Shown here: piece after piece, positions 16,351 to 25,359 of the stretch
Position numbering within the stretch: the stretch's first letter is position 1
How the letters are laid out: the number at the start of each line of letters is the position of its first letter
Source of the DNA: Ignavibacteria bacterium
Lineage (GTDB): Bacteria; Bacteroidota; Ignavibacteria; Ch128b
NCBI GenBank assembly: GCA_013177855.1
Contig: JABLYA010000001.1
Span: 915,231-979,230 of the forward strand
Length of the DNA stretch: 64,000 nt
Direction: 5' to 3'
Made by a program: the position numbers and the translations under genes
Notes under the pieces: model-generated
The model's input: only the letters and a program-made list of their open reading frames with translations
What the model was told of the DNA's origin: nothing
The model's database searches: none

Positions 16351-17709
16351 ATGATAGATACTCACTGCCATTTATTTTTTGATGAACTTTACAATGACCT
16401 GGACAATGTTATCAGGGAAGCTAAAGAAGCTGGAATAAAATATTTCATTTGTCCTTCTACAAATCTTGAGACCGCAAAGAAAACACTCGAAATTGCCGAT
16501 GCATATCCGAAGGTTTATGCTGCAATTGGTGTCCATCCTCATGATACTTCAAACTTTGATGAAAATACTCTGATTGAATTAGAAAAACTATTAAGCCATC
16601 CAAAAGTTGTAGCAATCGGTGAAATAGGACTTGATTATTATTACGATTTTTCTCCAAAAGATAAACAGCAATTCGCTTTCAGAGAGCAATTGAAACTCGC
16701 AAAAAAATATAAACTTCCAGTTATCATACACAATAGAGATTCAAGCGAAGATCTAATGAAAATATTTGAAGAAGAAGCTGATGGAACACTTTACGGTCAA
16801 TTTCATTGTTTCAATGGTGATTACGAAATGGCTTATAGAATTGTTGAACTGAGATCATTTTTATCTTTTACAGGAAATATAACTTATCCTAAGAACGAAG
16901 AGCTAAGAAAAATTTTGAGTCGGATTGAACCTGAAAATCTTTTGCTTGAAACTGATTCACCTTTTATGTCCCCAGTTCCATTTCGAGGAAAAAAGAACAG
17001 GCCTGCTTATTTGAAATATACTGTTGAAAAAATCGCTGAAGTTCAAGGACTAACAGTTGATGACATAATTCGCTCTACCAATTTCAGCGTTTATAAACTT
17101 TTTAAGATTGGACAAATTCCAGAGGTTTCGTTTACCTATCAAATTGGTCGAGCTCTCTACATCAATGTGACCAATCGTTGTAATGCAGATTGCGTTTTTT
17201 GCGATCGAAAAGGTTATGCATCCGTTGTTGGATACAATCTCAAAATGCCGAAAAGTATGGAGCCACCAGCGGAAGTTTATATAAAAGAAATTGGTGATCC
17301 TAAAAATTATTCAGAGATAGTCTTTTGCGGATTTGGTGAGCCGACTATCCGTATGGACATTATCAAAGAAGTCGCAAAATATGTAAAAGAAAATGGCGGA
17401 AGAACAAGACTCAACACCGATGGCCACGGAAATTACATTAACAAACGAAACATCTTACCAGAACTTCAAGGTTTAATTGACTCAGTTTCAATTAGCTTGA
17501 ACACTGCAGATCCAGATCAATATGCAAGACTTATGCAGGTTGATAAATCTCTCTTTTATGAAATGGTTAATTTTACTAAAGAAGCTAAAAAATATATACC
17601 TGAAGTAGTTGTAACGATTGTTGATTTAAGAGAAGTAGATAAAGAAAAAGCTCGCAAATTTGCTGAGGAAGAATTAGGAGTAAAATTTAGAGCAAGAGAA
17701 TACTTCTGA
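16351..17709 (+). CDS. TatD-family hydrolase fused to a TatD-linked radical SAM domain
   Basis: 452 residues from ATG 16351, which has GGAAAG 5 nt upstream; an in-frame TTG at 16327 lies before that site and is rejected. Residues 1-255 are a complete TatD metal-dependent deoxyribonuclease/hydrolase: MIDTHCHL, GVHPHD, GEIGLDYYY, VIIHNRDS, HCFNG and ETDSPFM hold the metal ligands. From about 270 a radical SAM domain begins, with the iron-sulfur cysteines in NRCNADCVFC and the glycine-rich FCGFGEPT motif. The TatD-linked radical SAM family is known both as separate neighbours and as fusions; its substrate is not established. The stop is directly followed by the stop of the opposite-strand gene (0 nt gap). 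Confidence 0.88.
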   Translation: MIDTHCHLFFDELYNDLDNVIREAKEAGIKYFICPSTNLETAKKTLEIADAYPKVYAAIGVHPHDTSNFDENTLIELEKLLSHPKVVAIGEIGLDYYYDFSPKDKQQFAFREQLKLAKKYKLPVIIHNRDSSEDLMKIFEEEADGTLYGQFHCFNGDYEMAYRIVELRSFLSFTGNITYPKNEELRKILSRIEPENLLLETDSPFMSPVPFRGKKNRPAYLKYTVEKIAEVQGLTVDDIIRSTNFSVYKLFKIGQIPEVSFTYQIGRALYINVTNRCNADCVFCDRKGYASVVGYNLKMPKSMEPPAEVYIKEIGDPKNYSEIVFCGFGEPTIRMDIIKEVAKYVKENGGRTRLNTDGHGNYINKRNILPELQGLIDSVSISLNTADPDQYARLMQVDKSLFYEMVNFTKEAKKYIPEVVVTIVDLREVDKEKARKFAEEELGVKFRAREYF

Positions 17710-18456
17710 TTAAAACTGCGATTTGATTGAGTTGAAATCTTTCATATAACCTACATTAAACCTGATTGTCGTTGGAATATAACCTATCCAGAAAATATTA
17801 GAACCCGATTGATATGATAAAACTGGTGAAATTCCTCCGGGTAAACCCAAACTTACCTGAAATGCAATTAATTTATTCTTATCAAAATAATAAGAAAGAT
17901 AAGGGAACACATTAACTAACAAATTAGCAAACCCATCTTCATTACTTATTACACCTTGTTCAGCTGCATCAATTCGAAATGAATAATAGTCACCAAATTC
18001 AAGGATAAACATCGGCTCTAAACCAATTCCAAGCCTGAAATCACTAAAGTTGAAATTAATTCCCGACTTAAAGCTTGCAGTTGCACCAAAAGCCCATTTA
18101 AATCCATCGTAATTAATTGCAGTAAAATTACCGCCAGAATATGGCCCTAATCCAGAAACTAAATATCTACCAGCGTAAGCTGATAAATGCAAATTAAAAA
18201 TTGAATGTTTCTTTGTTGATGTTGAAGTGTAATAAACTCTGAAAATATCAACCTTTTCACCTTCAAACTGACCCCGAATATAGCCATAATCAATTCCGCC
18301 GAAGGTTTTAATTTTTGAAGTATCTATTTCAACTTCGTAAACTAAAGGTGTTGCCGAATCGAGTTTCATTAAATTATAATAAGCTCTTTTGCAACCACTT
18401 CCAAAAATAAAAAGTACAGATAAAGCAATCAGACTTAGATGACTAAAATAACACAT
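17710..18456 (-). CDS. Putative lipoprotein, outer-membrane beta-rich, unknown function
   Basis: 248 residues from the ATG at 18456, chosen because GGGAGGTTGTA directly precedes it; the frame is open further upstream without a ribosome site. A signal peptide ends in FGSGCKR, so Cys22 is a likely lipidation site. The rest alternates short strands rich in aromatic residues and Gly (YLVSGLGPYSGGNF, FRLGIGLEPMFILEFGDYYSFRI, IRFNVGYMKDF) as in small outer-membrane barrels. I recognise no family. It is transcribed alone, converging on the TatD-radical SAM gene. Confidence 0.65.
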   Translation of the reverse strand: MCYFSHLSLIALSVLFIFGSGCKRAYYNLMKLDSATPLVYEVEIDTSKIKTFGGIDYGYIRGQFEGEKVDIFRVYYTSTSTKKHSIFNLHLSAYAGRYLVSGLGPYSGGNFTAINYDGFKWAFGATASFKSGINFNFSDFRLGIGLEPMFILEFGDYYSFRIDAAEQGVISNEDGFANLLVNVFPYLSYYFDKNKLIAFQVSLGLPGGISPVLSYQSGSNIFWIGYIPTTIRFNVGYMKDFNSIKSQF

Positions 18457-18540
18457 TACAACCTCCCATAGACTTTTATTTTTGTTCAAAATTCAATTCA
18501 GTGTTTTTTGTTTTTAATAAAATTTTTTTAAGCACCTTTT

Positions 18541-18583
18541 CAAAAAAATAAAAAAGTCAGGTTTGATTCTTTCAAACCTGACT
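18541..18583 (-). terminator. Rho-independent terminator after DPP IV gene
   Basis: Perfect 12-bp inverted repeat (AGTCAGGTTTGA, 18555-18566; TCAAACCTGACT, 18572-18583) with a 5-nt loop, followed on the minus strand by TTTTTATTTTTTT. It ends the DPP IV transcript before the lipoprotein gene. Confidence 0.92.
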
Positions 18584-18621
18584 GTGAACATCAATTATTA
18601 GCAATGAAGTTTTAATAAAGA

Positions 18622-20808
18622 TTATAAATTTTCTTTAATGAAATTTGTAATTAATGTAAATAGCTGCAATCTTGTTTTACCGCCGGCTATTCCATGATCT
18701 TTACCAGGATAAAACATCACATTGAATTGCTTGTTTGCCTTTATCAATTCATCTACTAATACAACAGTATTCTGAAAATGAACATTGTCATCAGCCGTAC
18801 CGTGTATTAAAAGTAATTTTCCTTTCAGTTTATCAGCTTTGTTTGTCACAGCACTTTTTTCATAACCTTCAGGATTTAATTCTGGAGTCGACATATATCT
18901 TTCAGTGTAGATTGTATCATAAAATTTCCAGTGAGTTACTGGAGCTACCGAAACTGCACATTTGAAATATTCATTTCCTTCAAGAATAGTCAATGCTGAA
19001 ATGTATCCGCCATAACTCCAGCCCCATATACCGATTCTTTCAGGATCAACATAAGGCAATGACATTAAATATTTAGCTGCTTCAACAAGATCATTAACTT
19101 CCCAATGACCTAAATTTTTATAAACAATATTTTTGAAAGCTTTACCACGTCCGCCAGTTCCACGATTGTCAATCATAAAAATAATATATCCCTCTTGTGC
19201 GAGCATCTGATGCCAGAGATATTGTGTCCCGCCCCAAATATCTCGCACTATTTGACTGCCAGGTCCTGAATAATTATAAAACAGAACTGGATATTTTTTC
19301 TCAGGATCAAAATCGGCTGGTTTGATCATCATCGCATTTAAAACTACACCATCACTGGTAGTGAAGGTAATAAATTCGGGAGTTGAAAAATTATATTCAG
19401 TCAGAACTTTCTCAAGGTTTAAGTTATTTATTAAAGTATCTAAAATTTTGCCTTTATTATCCATTAAAAAAGTTTTTGAGACAGATTTAACCGATGAATT
19501 AGTGACAATGAAATATTTAAAATTTGGTGATGAATTAATGAAACTTGTCCCCTCAAATGGAGTCAATCTTGTTAGCCCTTTACCATCGAGACTAACTCTA
19601 TAAAGATTTCTGATTAATGGATTTCCAAGTCCTGATGTGAAATAAAGAAGATTATTTTTTTCATCCACTTCGACTAATCTATCAGCTTCCCATTGACCTG
19701 AAGTGATTTGCCTGATCAATTTCCCCGAATAATCATATAAATAAAAATGCTTAAATCCGTTTCGTTCCGATGAGATCAAAAAATTCTTTTTGTTATTGAA
19801 GAAATAAAGATCCATAAATTCGACATCAACCCAGCAAGAATCGGTATCTGTGTAAATCACTTTTGAATTTCCTGTACGTGTATCAGCAAGCAAAAGTTCA
19901 AGTTTATTTTGAAGTCTATTCAAACGAATTATAGCCAGTTCATTTTCTCGTGTAGTCCAATAAATTCTTGGAATGTAAATATCTTTTTCATCACCAATAT
20001 TCATCCATTTAATTTCACCTGAGCTTAAATCAACAACTCCAATTTTTACAATTGAGTTGTGCGCCCCTGCTTTTGGATATCTCATTTTTATTGAATTAAA
20101 ATAAAGCGAGTCAAATTGTTGAATTTCAATTTCAGGAACCGGTGACTGATCAAGCTGCCAGAACGCAATTTGTTTCCCATCGTTTGAAAATCGCCATCCA
20201 TCAATAATTGAAAATTCTTCTTCATAAACCCAGTCAAAGTGGCCATTGATAATTACTCCATTCCCATCGAATGTTAATTGTTTCTCCGTTCGAGTCTCAA
20301 TATCATAGATAAAAAGATTATCATCTTTCACATAACCAAGTTTTTTGCTGTCAGGAGAAAATTTCACATTTATTACTGAATTTTTTGTTTCAACTTGAAA
20401 AAATCCTTTTGTTTTTAAGTTATAAAGGAAGATATTTCCACCCGATTTAATTGATCTCGCAGGAAGAAGTCCGGTAAATAGGATATAATTTTCATCAGGA
20501 GAAAATTCATAATTCATTATCGTAAACTTTGAATCTGAACCATCAGCTTTTAATTCGTCTGAAGAAAGTAAAACTGACTTTGATTTTGTTTTGATATCAT
20601 AGACAATAATATTGGTAGTTCGTTTTTGAAAATCTGGCTCAAGATATGTGAATTTTTCCCCGCCATTTATCCATTTAACCATTCTTAATGATTGAGCTGA
20701 AAATTTTGAGCTACCCCAGATTTCCTCAAGTGTAAATTTTTTAGAATTTGTTTGAGCTAAAACTGTTATGGAAAAAATTAAAATGAACAGAGTGATAAAT
20801 TTTTTCAT
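18622..20808 (-). CDS. Dipeptidyl peptidase IV (S9B family)
   Basis: 728 residues with a signal peptide (1-18, ending VLAQ) and GAGG ribosome site. An eight-bladed propeller domain (about 40-480) contains DWVYEEEF, the double-Glu motif that binds the substrate N-terminus in DPP IV. The alpha/beta-hydrolase domain carries the triad: Ser in GWSYGGY, Asp in HGTADDNVHF and His in GKDHGIAGG. It releases Xaa-Pro or Xaa-Ala dipeptides from peptides, in the periplasm or at the surface, fitting a proteolytic amino-acid-using lifestyle. Length and architecture are normal for the family. Confidence 0.93.
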   Translation of the reverse strand: MKKFITLFILIFSITVLAQTNSKKFTLEEIWGSSKFSAQSLRMVKWINGGEKFTYLEPDFQKRTTNIIVYDIKTKSKSVLLSSDELKADGSDSKFTIMNYEFSPDENYILFTGLLPARSIKSGGNIFLYNLKTKGFFQVETKNSVINVKFSPDSKKLGYVKDDNLFIYDIETRTEKQLTFDGNGVIINGHFDWVYEEEFSIIDGWRFSNDGKQIAFWQLDQSPVPEIEIQQFDSLYFNSIKMRYPKAGAHNSIVKIGVVDLSSGEIKWMNIGDEKDIYIPRIYWTTRENELAIIRLNRLQNKLELLLADTRTGNSKVIYTDTDSCWVDVEFMDLYFFNNKKNFLISSERNGFKHFYLYDYSGKLIRQITSGQWEADRLVEVDEKNNLLYFTSGLGNPLIRNLYRVSLDGKGLTRLTPFEGTSFINSSPNFKYFIVTNSSVKSVSKTFLMDNKGKILDTLINNLNLEKVLTEYNFSTPEFITFTTSDGVVLNAMMIKPADFDPEKKYPVLFYNYSGPGSQIVRDIWGGTQYLWHQMLAQEGYIIFMIDNRGTGGRGKAFKNIVYKNLGHWEVNDLVEAAKYLMSLPYVDPERIGIWGWSYGGYISALTILEGNEYFKCAVSVAPVTHWKFYDTIYTERYMSTPELNPEGYEKSAVTNKADKLKGKLLLIHGTADDNVHFQNTVVLVDELIKANKQFNVMFYPGKDHGIAGGKTRLQLFTLITNFIKENL

Positions 20809-20884
20809 TTCAACCTCATTAATTTATTCATTTAATCTAAATTAAGATTTTTTTAAGTTTGAGTGAAAAAATTTGAGATGAAAA

Positions 20885-21994
20885 ATGGCAACTTATTATT
20901 TACCAGCTGAAACCTTTCCTATTGAGAAAGTTTTAGAGCAAAAATCAAAAATTGAAAAACCTGAAATCTTCAAAGAAATCATAGAAAAAATTCCTTACCC
21001 TATTCTTGTATTAAATTCTTTAAGACAAATCGTTTTTTACAATGAAGCCTTGATTGAAAGTTTTCCAGATATTCGAAATAACCAACTTCTCGGAGCCCGA
21101 CCTGGCGAAGTTTTTCGATGCGAAAATTCAACCATTGAAGAAGGCTGTGGAACCACAATCTTTTGTCGAACCTGCGGAGCGGCTAAAGCCATCGCAACAA
21201 GTTTAGCTGGCCGTGATGACATTCAAGAATGCAGAATTACAACAATAGAGGATGAAGCCTATGACTTCCGAGTCTGGACTTATCCCAAAATTATCGATGG
21301 AGAGAAGTACTCAATTTTTACACTAATTGATATTTCTCATGAAAAAAGAAGACAGATACTTGAAAGAATTTTTTATCATGACATCTTAAACACTGCAAAT
21401 GGAATAATTGGACTATTAGAACTTTATATGCCATCTGAAGGAGATCAAGAGAATTTAATTAAGACCTCATATTCCTTTGCCAAAATTCTAGCTGATGAAA
21501 TTAATTCTCAAAGATTGATTACACTTGCCGAAGCCGGTGAATTGGATATCGAAACATCTAAATTTTCAATAAATGAACTAATAAATGAAATCATAACGCT
21601 TTATTCATCACAACTATCCTTTAAAGATATTAACATACAAATCAATATCCCTGAGGACTTTCATATAATTTCTGATAAAACACTACTTAGAAGAATTGTA
21701 ATCAACTTGCTTAAAAATGCTCTTGAAGCCTCTCAAACTGGCTCTATTATTCGAATAACTGCTCACAAAACTAATAATCTAAATGTTGTAAAGGTCTATA
21801 ACCAGGCTGTTATGCCGGAAGAGGTTAAATTACAGGTTTTCAAACGATCTTTCAGCACAAAAGGTAAAGGCAGAGGATTGGGAACCTACAGCATAAAATT
21901 ACTAACTGAAAAATTTCTAAAAGGAAAAGCCTCTTTCATTTCAGAGAAAGATTATGGAACCGAATTTACAATCGAAATACCTGATTTGATTTAA
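20885..21994 (+). CDS. PAS sensor histidine kinase with cysteine-rich sensor
   Basis: 369 residues, no membrane segment. The PAS domain (about 25-150) contains an unusual cysteine cluster, FRCENSTIEEGCG...FCRTCGAAKAI, with four Cys placed to bind a metal, an iron-sulfur centre, or to sense redox. The kinase core follows: phospho-acceptor His in IFYHDILNTANG, N box RIVINLLKNALEAS, and G box GRGLGTYSIKLL. The DILN context after the His is typical of the HisKA-like kinases often paired with such PAS domains. No response regulator is adjacent. A TAAGTTTG -7-type box at 20854-20861 suggests a start of transcription about 20 nt before the ATG. Confidence 0.85.
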   Translation: MATYYLPAETFPIEKVLEQKSKIEKPEIFKEIIEKIPYPILVLNSLRQIVFYNEALIESFPDIRNNQLLGARPGEVFRCENSTIEEGCGTTIFCRTCGAAKAIATSLAGRDDIQECRITTIEDEAYDFRVWTYPKIIDGEKYSIFTLIDISHEKRRQILERIFYHDILNTANGIIGLLELYMPSEGDQENLIKTSYSFAKILADEINSQRLITLAEAGELDIETSKFSINELINEIITLYSSQLSFKDINIQINIPEDFHIISDKTLLRRIVINLLKNALEASQTGSIIRITAHKTNNLNVVKVYNQAVMPEEVKLQVFKRSFSTKGKGRGLGTYSIKLLTEKFLKGKASFISEKDYGTEFTIEIPDLI

Positions 21995-22100
21995 TCGACT
22001 TGCCAATCAAATTTATTTCACACCAATTAAAATCCTATTCGAATTGAATTAGTGAATTATAATTTGAAATCCTCAATAGTTAATAACCGCAACTAATCTA

Positions 22101-22131
22101 TTGGATATTAGCTCAGCCTTACCTAACTTTG
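22101..22131 (+). promoter_or_regulatory. Bacteroidota-type promoter of rlpA
   Basis: TTG (22101-22103), exactly 20 nt, then TAACTTTG (22124-22131). Identical in spacing and -7 sequence to the tnaA promoter. It predicts a leader of about 50 nt ending in the GGAGG ribosome site. Confidence 0.75.
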
Positions 22132-22187
22132 TATAGCATTGAGGGACATAAGCAAGACAATATCAATAACAAATTAATGGAGGATAC

Positions 22188-22697
22188 TTGAAGTTCGCTG
22201 ATCGAATTATTTTGATACTGGTTTTGATTTCATTGTTAGGATTTTCGTATGTGGTGAATGATACAGAGACGAATGAAGTGCTTAAATCAAAAATAAATTT
22301 GAACTTAAATAACCAGAATAATATGCCTCAATATTCCATGATGGTGCCTGTAATCACATACAAGCCGATTGGTTTAATGAAGGCAAGCTGGTATGGACCC
22401 AATTTTCACGGAAAGCAAACTGCAAACGGTGAAATTTATAATCAATATGAACTAACTGCCGCACATAAAACTTTTAAATTCGGAACTCTTCTACGATTGA
22501 CCAATCCTGAAAATAACAAATCAATAATTGTCCGAATTAACGATCGGGGTCCATACATCGAAGGCAGAGAATTAGATTTATCGTATGGTTCTGCAAAAGC
22601 TCTTGGCATTATTAAGCCTGGGGTGAAAAAACTAAAGGTAGAATTAGTTCAGATTACTGACTCTTTAGAAATTGTTGAGAATAATTCCAATCTTTAA
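22188..22697 (+). CDS. rlpA: RlpA-like septal ring protein (double-psi beta-barrel)
   Basis: 169 residues starting at TTG, which is decided by GGAGG 4 nt upstream; the only nearby ATG runs into a stop. A membrane anchor or signal peptide (about 8-23) is followed by a linker and a DPBB domain (about 60-155) with MKASWYGPNFHGKQTANGE and VRINDRGPY, the RlpA signature. RlpA proteins bind denuded glycan strands and some cleave them during cell separation. There is no lipobox Cys and no SPOR domain, so this is a short form. It ends just before a strong bidirectional terminator. Confidence 0.85.
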   Translation: MKFADRIILILVLISLLGFSYVVNDTETNEVLKSKINLNLNNQNNMPQYSMMVPVITYKPIGLMKASWYGPNFHGKQTANGEIYNQYELTAAHKTFKFGTLLRLTNPENNKSIIVRINDRGPYIEGRELDLSYGSAKALGIIKPGVKKLKVELVQITDSLEIVENNSNL

Positions 22698-22701
22698 AAC
22701 A

Positions 22702-22730
22702 AAAACTGCCCTTTTCAAGGGCAGTTTTTT
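22702..22730. terminator. Bidirectional terminator between rlpA and the DJ-1/PfpI gene
   Basis: AAAACTGCCCTT (22702-22713), 3-nt loop, AAGGGCAGTTTT (22717-22728) with T6 on the plus strand and an A-rich flank giving T5 on the minus strand. It serves both converging genes. Confidence 0.92.
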
Positions 22731-22749
22731 GTAACTCACCTTAACAAAA

Positions 22750-23331
22750 TCAATGCGTTATTTTCGTCCCTAAAACTTCAAGGAATTTAGCAAGCCACTC
22801 AGGATGAGCGGGCCAGGCTGGTGCAGTAACAAGATTTCCGTCAACAAAAGCTTTATCGACTGGGATATCCTGATATTCTCCTCCAGCAGCATTAACTTCG
22901 GGTCCAACTGCAGGATAGCAGGAAACCTTTCTTCCCTTTACTCCGCCGGCAGCAGCCAAAAGCTGGGCACCATGACAAATTGCTGCTATTGGTTTCTTAT
23001 TTTCAACAAAATGTTTTGTGATTTCAATAACCTTTGGATTTAATCTGATATATTCTGGTGCTCTACCACCTGGAATTACAAGAGCATCATAATCAGCTGG
23101 ATTTATATTATCAAAAGTTGCATTCAAGGTAAAGTTATGTCCCAACTTTTCACTATAAGTTTGGTCACCTTCAAAATCATGGACAGCTGTTCTTACTTTT
23201 TCTCCTGCTTTCTTACCGGGACACACAGCATGAACTGTATGACCGACCATTTGCAGGGCTTGAAAAGGTACCATGACTTCGTAATCTTCAACGAAGTCTC
23301 CAACTAACATTAGAATTTTTTTAGCTGCCAT
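22750..23331 (-). CDS. DJ-1/PfpI family protein
   Basis: 193 residues from the ATG at 23331, preceded by GGGAG; longer readings have no ribosome site and run through the promoter. The class I glutamine-amidotransferase-like fold has the nucleophile elbow [10 protein letters not shown] (Cys119, His120) and an acid in FVEDYE. Members are called intracellular proteases, glyoxalases or deglycases; the exact activity here cannot be told. Length is normal for the family. It is a single-gene unit with its own promoter and terminator. Confidence 0.88.
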   Translation of the reverse strand: MAAKKILMLVGDFVEDYEVMVPFQALQMVGHTVHAVCPGKKAGEKVRTAVHDFEGDQTYSEKLGHNFTLNATFDNINPADYDALVIPGGRAPEYIRLNPKVIEITKHFVENKKPIAAICHGAQLLAAAGGVKGRKVSCYPAVGPEVNAAGGEYQDIPVDKAFVDGNLVTAPAWPAHPEWLAKFLEVLGTKITH

Positions 23332-23348
23332 AATGACTCCCTTTTTTT

Positions 23349-23379
23349 CAAAAATAAATTTAGAGAACCAGAAGGTCAA
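23349..23379 (-). promoter_or_regulatory. Bacteroidota-type promoter of the DJ-1/PfpI gene
   Basis: On the minus strand: TTG (23379-23377), exactly 20 nt, then TATTTTTG (23356-23349). It predicts a very short leader that contains only the GGGAG ribosome site. Confidence 0.72.
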
Positions 23380-23458
23380 TAATTAAACTACTAATCTTAG
23401 ATAATGAAAAGTTGATCGAACTCATTAATATCGTAATGTAAAATCTTTGGTTAAACTT

Positions 23459-24304
23459 ATGAAAAAATTTATTCCTTTTAAGCTGATTGCTTTAATTACT
23501 ATCATTATGACATTTTCAGATGTAAAAATTCTATCTTGCCAGGAAATAAATACAAACCGGACATATCAATTACAAAATGGCGAACTTTTTATTCCAGCTG
23601 TTTCTGAATTAAATAAAGACAAAATTACACTTATAATCCACCTCCACGGAAAAACAAAATTTATCGAAGAATTATATTTAAGGACCAACCTACCCTATCC
23701 TTTAATTTCATTGCATCTCGGAATGTTATCCGGTCCATATCGAATTGCCTTTTCGGATACAAACTTTTTAAGAAAAATTTTAGATGAAGCACTTGGTATA
23801 ATTAAAAAGGAAACACAGAAAGAAGTGAGTTCTTTCAAACTAAATCTGATCTTTACATCATTTAGCGCAGGTTATGGAGGCATCAGAGAAATTCTAAAAA
23901 CTAAAACTTACTATGAGATGACTTCCGCCATTATTCTCCTCGATGGTTTACATACAGATTATGTTTATGATAATGGAGAGAAAATTGTAAATCCAGAACA
24001 AATGAAAGATTTCTTAAGATTTGCAAGAGATGCAGTAAAGTTTACGAAGCAATTTATAATAACCCATTCCGAGATTATTCCAGAAGGATATTCAAGCACC
24101 ACAGAGACTGCACAATATTTAATTGACTCTACATTTACAGAAAAAATTTCAGCTGAAAGAAAATGGGCTGATGATTTTATTCAAAAATATTATGCCTTTA
24201 ATGGCAATTTCAGAGTTTTTGGATTTTACGGCAATACAGCTAAAGATCATATGCAGCATCTTTATAACCTGCCCCAATTTTTAAAGATGATAAATTTCAA
24301 ATAA
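23459..24304 (+). CDS. Exported alpha/beta-hydrolase-like protein, unknown substrate
   Basis: 281 residues from ATG 23459. A signal peptide or anchor (about 6-27) precedes a sequence with alpha/beta-hydrolase order: strand TLIIHLHGKT (oxyanion HG), a nucleophile elbow LIFTSFSAGYGGI (Ser in SFSAG), an acid in ILLDGLH and His in DHMQHLY near the end. The hydrolase assignment rests on this pattern only; I cannot name a family or substrate. It is likely periplasmic. Confidence 0.6.
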   Translation: MKKFIPFKLIALITIIMTFSDVKILSCQEINTNRTYQLQNGELFIPAVSELNKDKITLIIHLHGKTKFIEELYLRTNLPYPLISLHLGMLSGPYRIAFSDTNFLRKILDEALGIIKKETQKEVSSFKLNLIFTSFSAGYGGIREILKTKTYYEMTSAIILLDGLHTDYVYDNGEKIVNPEQMKDFLRFARDAVKFTKQFIITHSEIIPEGYSSTTETAQYLIDSTFTEKISAERKWADDFIQKYYAFNGNFRVFGFYGNTAKDHMQHLYNLPQFLKMINFK

Positions 24305-24393
24305 AATCAATGATAACTCAATTTCAATTTCGATTTACAACAATCTTAATCATATTCATTTAATTAAATTTGTATGATAAATGGATTGTTTTA

Positions 24394-25359
24394 ATGAAAA
24401 AGAAAAAATTCATAATCGGAATTGATGTCGGTGGAACATCAATAAAATTTGGTTTAGTTGAAAAGAACATCATCCGTAAAGAATTTTCATTACCGACTTA
24501 TGCTTTTGAAAATCCTCAGAAAGTTTTGGGTCAAATTGAATTAGGTCTTAAACAATTACTGAATAAAATTTCTAATGAAGATATTGAAGGAATTGGTATT
24601 GGTTTTCCCGGAAAAGTCAATGCAGAGAAAGGAATTGTAACCTCTGCACCTAATTTTAATAATTGGAAAAATATTCAGGTCAGGAAAAAACTTTTAAAGT
24701 TTGGTTTTCCTGTTTTCATTGATAATGATGCAAATTGTGCAGCTCTCGGGGAACTATATTATGGACGCGGAAGAAAACTTAATAATTTTATAATGGTTAC
24801 TCTTGGAACTGGCGTGGGTGGAGGGATTATCATTAACAAAAAATTATTTCATGGAGATAGCGGCGGTGCCGGTGAAATTGGTCACATCACGATTGATTAT
24901 TCTGGACCATTCTGTAAATGTGGTAAACGAGGTTGTGTCGAAGCCTATGCAGGTAATAGTTACATTAAGCAAAGAACAATTCAAAAACTTCACGAATATC
25001 CCGAATCATTAATTCTTAAACTTGTAGATCATAACTTAGATAACATCGAACCAAAAATTATAAACGAAGCTGCTCAGAAAGGTGATGAACTCGCTATTAA
25101 AATTTTAAAAGAAACAGGTTTTTATATCGGAATTGGTCTCGCCAATATTGCGAATACTTTAGATATAAAGAATTTTGTGATAGGCGGTGGAATTTCAAAC
25201 GCTGGTCCGATTTTGCTTAAGTCAATTGAAAACTCAATTAAAGAACATGGAATTAGGGATATTGTAAAAGATGTAAAAGTTTATTCGGCCCAATTAAAAA
25301 ATAAAGCAGGAATACTTGGTGCTGCATCACTTGTTTTAGGTAATATGAGTAAAAAATGA
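24394..25359 (+). CDS. ROK-family sugar kinase (glucokinase-like)
   Basis: 321 residues from ATG 24394. The ASKHA phosphate motif GIDVGGTSIKFGLV is at the N-terminus, the catalytic Asp is in FIDNDANCAALGE, and the ROK zinc motif appears as CKCGKRGCVEAYA. These indicate phosphorylation of glucose or a related hexose or amino-sugar in the cytosol. No DNA-binding domain, so it is an enzyme and not a repressor. The stop overlaps the start of the LptD gene (ATGA, 4 nt), so the two are translationally coupled although functionally unrelated. A TAAATTTG -7-type box (24365-24372) lies 21 nt before the start. Confidence 0.88.
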   Translation: MKKKKFIIGIDVGGTSIKFGLVEKNIIRKEFSLPTYAFENPQKVLGQIELGLKQLLNKISNEDIEGIGIGFPGKVNAEKGIVTSAPNFNNWKNIQVRKKLLKFGFPVFIDNDANCAALGELYYGRGRKLNNFIMVTLGTGVGGGIIINKKLFHGDSGGAGEIGHITIDYSGPFCKCGKRGCVEAYAGNSYIKQRTIQKLHEYPESLILKLVDHNLDNIEPKIINEAAQKGDELAIKILKETGFYIGIGLANIANTLDIKNFVIGGGISNAGPILLKSIENSIKEHGIRDIVKDVKVYSAQLKNKAGILGAASLVLGNMSKK

